From Marinoscillum luteum (GTDB taxonomy: Bacteria > Bacteroidota > Bacteroidia > Cytophagales > Cyclobacteriaceae), in contig NZ_JBIPKE010000020.1 in assembly GCF_044005705.1 (NCBI RefSeq), positions 868,001 through 932,000 on the forward strand: 64,000 nucleotides of DNA, read 5' to 3'. Made by a program: the position numbers and the translations under genes. The notes beneath the pieces were generated by a model. It made no database searches. It was not told the origin of the DNA and saw only the letters and a program-made list of their open reading frames with translations. Shown in pieces: positions 33,830 to 43,800 of this stretch. Position 1 is the first letter of the stretch. Each line of letters begins with the position of its first letter.

Positions 33830-34966
33830 TTAATTTCCAAAATCCATACTGGACGACAGCTCAAACATCGGAAGGTACATCGCCACCAGGATAACCCCAA
33901 CCACCAGTCCCAAAAATATGATCATGAATGGCTCCAGAAAAGTAGCCATCAAGGCCGTTTTATGTTTGACCGAGTTGGTATAATCTAGTGACAATTTCTG
34001 AAAAAACGAGCCTAACTGATTCACCTCCTCACCCACCTTGATCAAAGCGATCATCTGATTGTCAAAAACAGGATGTTTTTCAAAGGCCTCCGTAATGGTT
34101 TTTCCCTGAACAAGATCCGTTTTGATCTGATCAAGAACCACCTCAATGTGGAGGAAGCCAATCATCTTCCTGACCATCTCCAGCGTATGCACCATGGGAA
34201 CCGCTGATAGAATAAGCAATCCCATGCTGTCGCAAAAACGAGCCAGATATATCTGTCTGTATATTTCTCCCCCAAGCGGTACCCTGAGCCAAATCCATTC
34301 TTTAAACCATCTGAATCTAAGATTTTTTCTGAGCGCATAAATCGAAAAAAGTATGATGCCCACCGATGAGAAGAGCAATAAGGCATTGGATCTGAATCCG
34401 CGTGAAAGACCAATGATGGTTTTGGTTAAAGCCGGGAGGTCACTATTAAAACGCAGGAAGACCTCCTCAAACATTGGAATGATAAAGAAGATCATAAAGG
34501 AGACCGCCCCAAAAGAAGTGAGCGTAATCAAAATCGGGTACGAAAGGGCGCTCACGATTTGCCTCCTTTGTGCTATCTGATTTTCGAAATAGGTGGTTAA
34601 TTTTTCGAAAACAAGGGTCAAACGACCTGTCTCCTCCCCAATTTTCAATGAAAACACCTCATAGGGTGTGAAATCCTTGAATTGTGCCAGTGATTCTGAA
34701 AGCGACTTTCCTTTCACAATTTCCGTAAGCACCATTTGCAATTTCTCCCTGGTCTTTTTGCGTTTGAGTTGCTGAAACAATATCTCAAAAGATGCACGGA
34801 TGTCTACCCCTGACTGTTGTAGCACATTCAGTTGACGATAGATGGTTTCCTTTTCTTTGTCAGAAACCCTATGTGGAAAAAGGTCAATTTCTTTAGTCAG
34901 AAATGACTCCTGTTTTTTCTCCTGAGTGACCTTAGGGCCAGATATGTCCAGGTCAGTAAGTTTCAA
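33830..34966 (-). CDS. gspF: Type II secretion / type IV pilus inner-membrane platform protein (GspF/PilC)
   Basis: Platform protein that couples the ATPase to pseudopilus assembly. The 378-residue protein has two GspF domains: about 45-165 with ESLAQFKDFTPYEVFSLKIGEETGRL, and about 245-370 with GKTITEAFEKHPVFDNQMIALIKVGEE. Three membrane segments (about 150, 195 and 350) are present. The start is a TTG at 34966, since no ATG is available and a stop lies four codons upstream. It overlaps the preceding pilin-like gene by 14 bases. The N-terminus (1-35) is polar, as in GspF proteins. Confidence 0.9.
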   Translation of the reverse strand: MKLTDLDISGPKVTQEKKQESFLTKEIDLFPHRVSDKEKETIYRQLNVLQQSGVDIRASFEILFQQLKRKKTREKLQMVLTEIVKGKSLSESLAQFKDFTPYEVFSLKIGEETGRLTLVFEKLTTYFENQIAQRRQIVSALSYPILITLTSFGAVSFMIFFIIPMFEEVFLRFNSDLPALTKTIIGLSRGFRSNALLLFSSVGIILFSIYALRKNLRFRWFKEWIWLRVPLGGEIYRQIYLARFCDSMGLLILSAVPMVHTLEMVRKMIGFLHIEVVLDQIKTDLVQGKTITEAFEKHPVFDNQMIALIKVGEEVNQLGSFFQKLSLDYTNSVKHKTALMATFLEPFMIIFLGLVVGVILVAMYLPMFELSSSMDFGN

Positions 34967-35414
34967 TGGTATTATTCATCTGATTTTCACTCGAAACTAT
35001 CTGATATAGTTGGAAACAATGACTGTTTTCTCCAAAAAAAAGACAGGTACGTAGTACACCAGGAGCATTTTCCTCTATCGATACGTTCATACCGACTCCC
35101 AAGGTATCGCTTGTACCTTTAAGGATCCTTACCATCACCTCAGCTCCGAATTCATAATCAATTTCCCGACCTTCGGAAATCAAATGTAAATGTCCTGTGG
35201 ATAGTTTATATGCCTCGCAGGCTTGAAAATCTTTCGACAACAGGTACTCCACGCGTGCTCCCTGGGTGATCTCTTCTGCTTTGGTCTCAATCCGACTTTT
35301 GTAACCCTGAACAAATGAAATCACCCCCCAGCACAATGACATGATGATCGATGCGATGATCATACTCACGAGTAGCTCTATGATGGTAAATCCACTAATC
35401 CTCTTTTGGTACAT
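34953..35414 (-). CDS. Prepilin-like protein (minor pseudopilin, PulJ/PilW type)
   Basis: A 153-residue protein with a class III signal: a short basic leader, then cleavage at G|FTIIELLVSMIIASII with Glu at mature position 5, followed by one hydrophobic helix. The globular part is beta-rich with two Cys. Minor pseudopilins of this type cap the pseudopilus in type II systems. It overlaps the next pilin-like gene by 20 bases and gspF by 14, so this is a compact operon. Confidence 0.82.
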   Translation of the reverse strand: MYQKRISGFTIIELLVSMIIASIIMSLCWGVISFVQGYKSRIETKAEEITQGARVEYLLSKDFQACEAYKLSTGHLHLISEGREIDYEFGAEVMVRILKGTSDTLGVGMNVSIEENAPGVLRTCLFFGENSHCFQLYQIVSSENQMNNTIETY

Positions 35415-35736
35415 AAAAAATGGTAGATGCTTGCTCCTTCAACCCGGTGCTGTCCTGCCCTATACATGAGCCGATCTTGATAAGATCAAACCCCTGAAAA
35501 TCCCTCACCTCATACGATAAAGATAAATGGTCTTTGGAGAAAGTAAGAGGTCGAATTTGTTTGATCGCCACCAGTGAATCCAACTGTTGTGTAACCTGAT
35601 TTTTCAACGCCAACTCACGACGGGCCGGAAAGGACCTGTAAAGGTTAAATGACACGATCACCGCTATGGAAAGCAAAATACTCAGCAATACCATCGATAC
35701 AATGCCCTCAATAATTGTATACGCTTTTAGCCGCAT
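35395..35736 (-). CDS. Prepilin-like protein (minor pseudopilin)
   Basis: A 113-residue protein with leader MRLKA and predicted cleavage A|YTIIEGIVSMVLLSI. Ala replaces the usual Gly before the cut, and Glu5 is kept. A short globular domain follows the helix. Its start overlaps the stop of the preceding gene by one base (TGATG). Likely GspI/PilV-like in role, though too short and divergent to name. Confidence 0.75.
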   Translation of the reverse strand: MRLKAYTIIEGIVSMVLLSILLSIAVIVSFNLYRSFPARRELALKNQVTQQLDSLVAIKQIRPLTFSKDHLSLSYEVRDFQGFDLIKIGSCIGQDSTGLKEQASTIFYVPKED

Positions 35737-36959
35737 CAGTTTAGGTATTTCAATACTTTACCTTCCTTCTTATAAAACCACTGGGACAGGGCCAAAAAAG
35801 CAGTGTCCAACTGAGTGCCATCAATGGTCGCGTTGAATAAGTAATTTTCATACACGCCTGTCTGAGCATTTACCAGAAAACGCTTCACTGTCACGTGTCC
35901 CTCCACTGTGCCATAGGTTTCCAACATTCCATTGCAGTAAATCATACCTCGAAATTGTGTGCCATCCTCCAGATAGATTACCCGCCTTCTGAAACCATCT
36001 TTGCTCCCATCCATTAGTAGCCAGCCAGTAATTTCACACTTCCCACGGGTTTGAATGGTAGCAAGGTCATTCCGGTTATACGTGGCCAGCACCGTCGGAT
36101 AGGTCAACTTCACATTGTCGTGAACAATGATGGTATCCGTGGCAAAAAATTGACCATTCCCCCGAAAACCACTCAGAAACTCGATCACTGGCGCATAGGC
36201 CACAATATCCGTGGTGCTGGCCAAAGTATCAAAGATCAAACGACTTTGAGATGTGATCAGCACATGACCCGAATAAACTTTGTTAACTCCAGCATTACCT
36301 GCTTTGACCTCCACGAGATCCGTATCAAATGAATTGATCAGTGTGTCATTGTCCTGCTCCAGTTGTACGCCCTCCAATTGCTCCATTCGCCCAAAAGCTT
36401 CTCTCAGCGTCACTTCGGGAAGTTTTTTCTCACTCTTCAACTCCGTGCCGTAAATTAGTGAGTCATTGGTATACCCCACTCTATTGATATAGGCACTTTG
36501 TACACCCGATACCGGCAGGTAACAATCACCGATCAGGCGCGTATCTCCCACCAGCGACAATGGACGCCTGTCATCCACCAAAAATACTGCTGATCTTCCT
36601 TTGTTCTCAGGACGATGAGCTAACGTGTAGATGCGACTTACTTCCTGGTTTCGTTTATAGGCCGTAACCCGGTATTGATCCAGAAGCCCCCATGCCCTAC
36701 GCAAGATGGAAATACTATCTTGTTCCTCCCCATAAAGGTCGAAATCATAGGTACGGTCATACTCAAAGTGGTCATATTCCCCAAGCGTCATCTGTATCCC
36801 GGAGGCCAGGTTTTTCTGGAGTCGTATTCTGGTGAGGTAATGAATCTGCTCCATCCGTGCATAATAGACATATAGGGTGAGCATGGACAAGCCCACACTC
36901 ATCAGCAAGCTGATGGCGAGCACATAGGACAACACCCCACCTGATATTCTCATGACCAT
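35736..36959 (-). CDS. Membrane-anchored pilin-associated protein (PilX/GspK-like position)
   Basis: A 407-residue protein from ATG 36959; the frame is open to a GTG at 36992 and a second ATG lies at 36953. One N-terminal helix (SYVLAISLLMSVGLSMLTLYVYY) has no clear prepilin cleavage motif. A large beta-rich extracytoplasmic domain follows, with a run of short repeats around 200-330 (VLITSQSRLIFDTLAS, NVKLTYPTVL) like a beta-helix or polymer-forming fold. Its place at the head of the minor pilin genes matches GspK/PilX, but sequence similarity cannot be claimed by eye. Confidence 0.65.
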   Translation of the reverse strand: MVMRISGGVLSYVLAISLLMSVGLSMLTLYVYYARMEQIHYLTRIRLQKNLASGIQMTLGEYDHFEYDRTYDFDLYGEEQDSISILRRAWGLLDQYRVTAYKRNQEVSRIYTLAHRPENKGRSAVFLVDDRRPLSLVGDTRLIGDCYLPVSGVQSAYINRVGYTNDSLIYGTELKSEKKLPEVTLREAFGRMEQLEGVQLEQDNDTLINSFDTDLVEVKAGNAGVNKVYSGHVLITSQSRLIFDTLASTTDIVAYAPVIEFLSGFRGNGQFFATDTIIVHDNVKLTYPTVLATYNRNDLATIQTRGKCEITGWLLMDGSKDGFRRRVIYLEDGTQFRGMIYCNGMLETYGTVEGHVTVKRFLVNAQTGVYENYLFNATIDGTQLDTAFLALSQWFYKKEGKVLKYLN

Positions 36960-37118
36960 GGAGGTGAATTTAACAAAGATGTGGATGAGCACTCAGGTAT
37001 TGGGAGCAAAATCTGATTGGGGGAATGAGAGCATAAACAACCTGCGGAACTGAATTTTGATCAATCCCGCCACTGGCTGACATAAACTTCACCTCGCACC
37101 CGCTCGGACTGCATCTTG

Positions 37119-37142
37119 CTTGTTAGTCACAAGACCAACAAG
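37119..37142. other. Hairpin in the spacer between NTR-like gene and pilin genes
   Basis: CTTGTT-A-GTC pairs with GAC-C-AACAAG around ACAA. There is no T-run on either strand, so it is only a possible processing or termination site. The 36960-37166 spacer holds no gene, and a promoter for the pilin/gspF genes would be expected here. Confidence 0.35.
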
Positions 37143-37166
37143 GGCAAAATTTCAAATATATTTATT

Positions 37167-37811
37167 TCATGGTTTCTTTCGTGAAGTTCTTTCCACGGTG
37201 GATAATCTTGATGCGAGAAAAATTAAGATTATCAAATTTAAGGCTGCCAAAACAAGAGCAGAGATATAGAAGCCAGAATTATCTTCAACATCTTTTTGGA
37301 CATCTTCTTCCGAACTGTTTTTGATCATCTTTTCCAATTTACTCAGCCTTAAACCATTAATCGTAAAATACAGTTGACTTGCTACCTTCGAGTTATGAAT
37401 ACTCATAACAATCTCTTCTTCTTCTCGAGTATAGTTAAGAGGACGTGGCGGTAAAATTTTTGAACTCGCACTCTGATTAAAAAAGGTTAGACTTTTTGAA
37501 TAACCACAAGAACTGACCTCTAGATTTCCGTTTTCAAATTGTCCATAGACTAACCAAACTTCCTCATTTGTTGTACTAATTGAACAGCTATTTATTCCTA
37601 TTTTGAAAATACTGTCTCTTGAGGATAAGTGATTCTTAAAAACCTCTAAAACTTCTATCGTGTAGTATTCGCTATTACTCTCGATAATCTTACCTAAAAA
37701 AATCATGTCAGAATTATTCTGCTCATACTCTTGGGTAAATTCTGCGCAATCACAAGCCATCAATATTTGGCCAATATTTATAAAAAATATAATAAGTGTA
37801 CTTTTGATCAT
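37167..37811 (-). CDS. Membrane-anchored NTR/TIMP-like protein, candidate immunity protein
   Basis: A 214-residue protein from ATG 37811, which forms an ATGA overlap with the stop of the giant YD gene. A signal sequence (MIKSTLIIFF... to LMA) is followed at once by CDC. The next segment, a helix and then MIFLGKIIES-x5-YTIEVLEVFKN, has the layout of netrin/TIMP-like domains, whose mature N-terminus is C-x-C. One C-terminal membrane helix (about 180-203) ends in a basic tail, so the domain should face the periplasm. LMAC is a poor but possible lipobox. Two 60-base stretches counted by hand are 32-33% GC, against 47% in the pilin genes. Translational coupling to a toxin-like gene suggests an immunity role (inference). 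Confidence 0.75.
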   Translation of the reverse strand: MIKSTLIIFFINIGQILMACDCAEFTQEYEQNNSDMIFLGKIIESNSEYYTIEVLEVFKNHLSSRDSIFKIGINSCSISTTNEEVWLVYGQFENGNLEVSSCGYSKSLTFFNQSASSKILPPRPLNYTREEEEIVMSIHNSKVASQLYFTINGLRLSKLEKMIKNSSEEDVQKDVEDNSGFYISALVLAALNLIILIFLASRLSTVERTSRKKP

Positions 37812-40800
37812 TTGAACAAGGTTTGATATTTCCAAAATATGTTATGATAAGGCATCGGCATTCTCGTACCACCCGTTTGAGTATTAAAATACTCATACAT
37901 TCGGTTCACTGTGTGCGTTTTAAAACCCGGAGTTGTTCCCGCCCAATATTTACTGTCAATTGAAGCAAAATATGCCATGTGGTGATTTTTTAGCACATTA
38001 TGATATCCCTTCATACCATGCCCATAAACTTCATGAACAGCAAGTGCTTTTACATTATGTATTGTAGTCTCATAACTTTGGATATCAAAATTGACATGGT
38101 GTTTACCATCTTCAAATCCTAAATATCTTCCATTACCTTTTTTATCCCTGTTATATGTAATCACCAGCTCATCTCTCGAAATGTATTCTCCGTTTGGCGC
38201 TGTAAATCCGTCACTTAGAAAACTCTCAATTAACTCTGGAGAGTTTTGATAAAGAGTATTGCCCTTCCTTTCGAGGTTGTATCCAATAATTCTATTCCGG
38301 GCTCCAACGGAATTATAGTTACCACTTAAACCATATGAAAACCCTCCAGAACCGTAACCTATGCCGATACCCATACCACCACTACCGTCAGAGTTACTAA
38401 ACCCAATCCCGGCATTTACTCCCCAACTGTTGCTCCATTGATTATTGGTAATATCATAATTATAGCTGACCGATCCTCCTGCAGTAAAAGGCCCGACTGA
38501 ACCATAGGCAAGACCCGTTGTGGAAGTACTCAAATTTCCATTCGAGAAATTGTAATTTAACCCTTGCTGAACCGCAGCGCCAGCCCCCAAGCCATTACCA
38601 CCAACCCTGTACCCAACTTCCCCGTAAGGCCCAGCCGAGAAGCCATCCTGCCATCCCACATTTAAGCCCGCTCCCAATGGTATTCCGATAGGTGTCAGAT
38701 TAAAGCCAACACTAAACCCTCCATTTCCAATACTCCATGTAACAAACTCCCCATCGGGATCCACTCCATTCACCGGATCATTCCCTATCCCGACATAAGG
38801 ACTCGCAAACTGCCCTGCGGGGTCTACCGCATAGAACCTGCCCAGCTCATCATCGTATAAGCGAGCTCTGTAGTTGTGCAGGCCTGTCTCCTGATCATAC
38901 TCCTGCCCGGTAAACTGATAGGCGACCTCCTCAGTGCCTACTTTTTTGAATGGCCGTCCAAATGGTCTGTAGTTGTACCCGGCAGTATAGGCATTAGATG
39001 CATCCACCACCGCTCTGGTACTGCCCAAATGATCTTTGATCACAAAACTCCAGTTTCCTTCTTTGGCTATGGCGATTACACCACCCGGTCCGTAGATATA
39101 CTTGCTGACATCCTGAGTAGCTCCATCGTCATTGATCTCCACCAGAGGATAATCAGCATCTCCATGTACATAATAGGTTTTGAAGGTATTGGCGCCTTCC
39201 TGATCCTTCTTTAGCAGGCGCTGATTATTTGCACCATATTGAAAGGAGGTCATCTCACCTGACAAGTCAATGGAGGTAGTGAGTCCTAGTCCCTTATCAT
39301 AAGTGATATTTGACAGTCCATCGGTTACATTAGAGGTGATGTTGCCTACATTGTCATAAGTGTAAGTCCCCAGTGTGCCGCTTCCAGTCAGAGTGGATAC
39401 CTTATTGGTGCCAGCTATATACGAATAGTTCCAATTCGTACTTTGCACCCGCTTAGTCAGAATGTTTCCATTTCGGTCATAAAACATATCTCCACCCACT
39501 CCAATGTCATTTTCATGATACCTGCTGTTATCGGCAGCCAGTAGTCTGCCGAGTTTGTCATACTTGTATCTGACGGAATAGTTCTCTATGCCGAGACCGC
39601 TGGGGTAGGTATGTGTTACCTTGGAGATATTGCCTGAATAATAACCAGAGGGGCTGCCATATGCATTGGTGGTATACTCGATAGACTCTGTGAACTTCGA
39701 AGGAACGTCAATGGAAGCTAGCCATCCATTGTCACTATAATAACTATAATTAATTGGAAGAGTCTCGTTATTCAGTATTTCCTGACTTAAGGCTCCATTG
39801 TTCCCGTATACATAGACAGCATACTCATTCGGATTTGATTCACTCCCTATTGATATCAAACGCCCGGACAAGTCATAATCATAAACAATAGCCGCTTCAT
39901 CAATAGCGGCCACTCCGGCAGAAGCTATGAAAGATGATCCGGTTTTAGCCCAAAAGCCTGGCTTAAGGACAATACTATTAGACGCCATCACGGACAAATC
40001 TCCACCAGACTCAACACGAGTACCTGAAAGCACCACCTCTTTTGCCTGAACCTCCCTGGTGCCGGTGACAATTTCCCCAATCAACTGATCTACGGGCTTC
40101 GTATACTCTACCTGTACTATCTGACCACTGTTATTCCTGCTATAAGCTATGATCGGCATGGCTACTCCTTCACCATGTATTTTTGTTCTTACGGCGTTCT
40201 GATAGCCTTCACCATCCAGGGCATCATAACTTTCGGTCACCTCAGCAGCATTATCATCGTCATTGTTCACTTCCACCTGGATCAACATGTCCCTATCGTA
40301 AGTCGTATTCTCATGATTACCATAGGTGTACTTCTTTCTCCAGGTGGCAGGCGTAGGTGGCCATGCCTGGTTATCCGGATTAGCACTGGTAAAGCCACTG
40401 TTGATATAACCCTCCTCAATCATTTTGCCCAAAGCATCATACTTGCGGTAGAGAAAGTACCCTTGAGCCCTCCCCTTGGCATCTTCCAAGAACCTGAGCC
40501 TACCATAGGCATCGTATTTATATTTCGTGATCCCCGACTCAGCATCTTTGGATTCAGTCACCTGCCCAATAAAATTGTGAGTGGAAGTCGCCACAAAAGA
40601 GTTTCTTTCACTCTCTGACAGACCCTGGTCAAAATAATTAGGTGGATAGTAATAAGATATATTGCTAACATCATCGTAGGTTGACCTGCTGTACAGATAA
40701 ATGTCAGCATTCGGGTCCTTGGTATCGTAGGTGATCGATCCGCCATATGATCCGGCATACGTCACATAATAAGTCACGCCCTGGGTAGCCTGAAATGTAA

Positions 40801-43800
40801 ATGATCCGTAGCCCACCGTATTATTCACGATATTGGATGATCCTGGCCCTGAAGTTCCTACTTTAAAGGAGGTTCCATAATAGCCATAATCAATGGTTTG
40901 GTCTCTAACGGCAGTAAATGAGTGCGTCGATTGGCTTGAACTGAGCTGGAAATTCTGGGCCTCGTACTTTATCCCTTTCACACTTCCTGCTTTGGTCAAT
41001 ACCGTATTACCCGACAGATCACTAATCTGAAATGATTCCAAGCCATCGGCGTTAACCACCTTGCTGGCTCGATAAAAATTATCAGGTAAGTCAACATCAA
41101 AACCAATTTCATTGTCAAAGTTCAGTCCTGCATCACCATTGGTTCCGTAGGCCATCCGGGTAGTCCTCACCCCCCCTAACACGAAATCATTTCCTGGAAT
41201 TTTCGACTCTAACACACGCCCTAATGGTGATGTTTCATATACTGATGCTGAATAAGCCAATGCACCATACTCTGCCGCGATATCACCGGAAAGCTGTTTG
41301 GTAGAAGAGTTCCAGCTGGCAAAGGAAGACTTATAGCCCAACCTACCTGCCAAAACCAGGGATCTGGTCTGCACATAGGGTCGGGAAAGGTTGTCATAGA
41401 ATACGCCCGAAACCATCACTTTGGTATCTGGTAATTCACTCTGTGACTGACGTACCTTTCCTGAAGCATCTACAAAAGTGGCTGAGAGACTTGGATCTGA
41501 ATAGATCAGTAGATTATCAACAGTCCACGGAGTAGAATAGCCGTAGTCTCCTCGGTTGAAGAAGACAAATTTTCCGACATTAGAAGCTCCTGATCTAAAA
41601 CTCTCCGTAATAATGTATTTGCCGTCTACGTAGCAATCCACCTTTTGCGTTTCGAAATCCAAAATGGTGAGCACCTTATAGGTCTTGCCCATCTTCATAT
41701 TGACATCCCGCGGTGTAGTATATAGCAGAAAATCAAATCCACTACCATCGTACATAAATTCGTTGAAAACCGCATTGCCCGAGGTTCCTTCATTACCATC
41801 CCAGGTGGAGGAACCTGCCCCAAAACCAAAACTCAACTTGCCCGATCCCCCTGTATAGTAGGATGGCATTTTCACCAGAAACTCCACAGCCACTCTTTTG
41901 CCAGTAATGTCCTCCGGTAAATCCAAAATGAACTTCCCGCTGGCTCCGGCATTATTGAAATGCGTAAGCCCCCCCTCCTCAAACGTCCAGTCACCACCAC
42001 TGGCCGACCACCGACCCAGATTAAAGTCAAAACCCTCATAAAAACCCTCTGTACCACTGGATGCACTCTGCAATCCAATAATAGGGTTGGAAGAACTGAC
42101 GGATAAACCATATTTACCAGGTAAATAGTTAGCAGAACTTCCTCCCGGATTCAGGTTATGATCTATATGCGCGTAAGTAGCATAATTTTCATCCTGGGCG
42201 TAATAATTAGTTGAACCACTCTCCTTTTTAGTAGCAATCACAGACCTTGTTTTAGGGTCATAAGAAAATGAAGAAACATATGCATCTTCGGGATAGGCCC
42301 GGAAATTGTCAAACGCACATGCGATCTGATTAGCCCATACTTCTACTCTGGATCCGGATCTTTCTGAAACAGCGGACCTAAGGACCTTTTCATTACCGAT
42401 ATACACATGAATCTCCCCAGCACTTTTCACCAAACGGCACGGTTGCCACTTACTCAAATTGAAATCTGTAACATTTGTCGCTAGTTCGCTAGCTCCGTCA
42501 AATAAGGTAACTTTCCCATCAAAATCAATCGTCAACACATACCCATCTGCACTGGACGTTTTATCCCAATTTATCTCCACAGAACCATTCGTCGCATTGT
42601 GCTCAAATGTCAAATCAAATTCAAAAATGTAATCCCCATCGAATTGACCAGATAGATCAGTATACATCATTCCTGTGATGGTGGATTGATCAAAAACTGC
42701 GCTTCCTGACAATGTCGACCAATTGCCTCCTGATACCGGGGTGTACCAGGTAGAAGTTCCTCCAAAGGTACCATCATCAAAATCTGCAGACCAAATTTCA
42801 TCTTCCCTGGCATTGTAAGCCTTCAATACAGGCAGATCATTCCGATATAAAGTGGATGACCACACCCCCAATGCATCTTTGGTTTCAATCACTCGTCCGT
42901 CTGAATCATAAACCATCTCCCCCACAAGTTGCCAATTGGAGGGAATAGTGCCCGAATTGGTCCAATCATTAAAAGCACTACCCGAGGCCACCTGAGAATA
43001 ACTTCTGAATGGTAGATCTCCAGACCATGTGGTCACAGAGGATCCCTGAATTACTCCGTTTACCAAACTAGTTTGTTGAATCACAGGGCTCAAGAGATTA
43101 TCAGATAGCCCTGTTGTACTATAAACCTGCCAATAATACTTCTGCGTTTGCTTATATACATCACTATTACCATCTGCATCATAATTGACAGAAGTGGTAG
43201 CCTCCGGTTGGTTGAGTACATTATAATCGTAGGTTACGATAGACGTTATTCCCTCAACAGTAGATTTCGTTTGTGTCGGGAGTATCAGCTCGGCCGTCTG
43301 AATCATTTGCCCTAAGGCGTTGGTGATACTAAGAGATTTTCTAGTGAAATAGCTCTCAGTTTTAGATACTTCTGCATTACCAGCGTCTAATGCTATCGTT
43401 TTGTAGCTCATTCCCCTTACAAAGGGCGACTTACTATTGACATTGGTCAAATGCTCATCAGCCAACACCTCTCCATTGTAGAAGTAAGAAATCACTTTAC
43501 CATTAGGTGAAGTAGTAGTAGATGTCGTGCCAAGTAGCGTAGTGGCTTCATTAAACTGAGGAGACCTTCCGTCTGGTGTTATTGTGGCTGTGGAGGTGGT
43601 GAAATTATAAGCTGTAGAAATCGTACTAAACCCGTCATTAACAGAAATGTACTTCACAGGATAAAAACTCAATGCTCCACCCACAGAGTGGCGAATCACT
43701 TTATGTAATTTCAGAGATGTAGCACTCCACTCATCTGACGAACCATAGGTAACAAAAACACCCAACCCACCTGCCTCATTGGCAAAAAAACCGGAATGGT

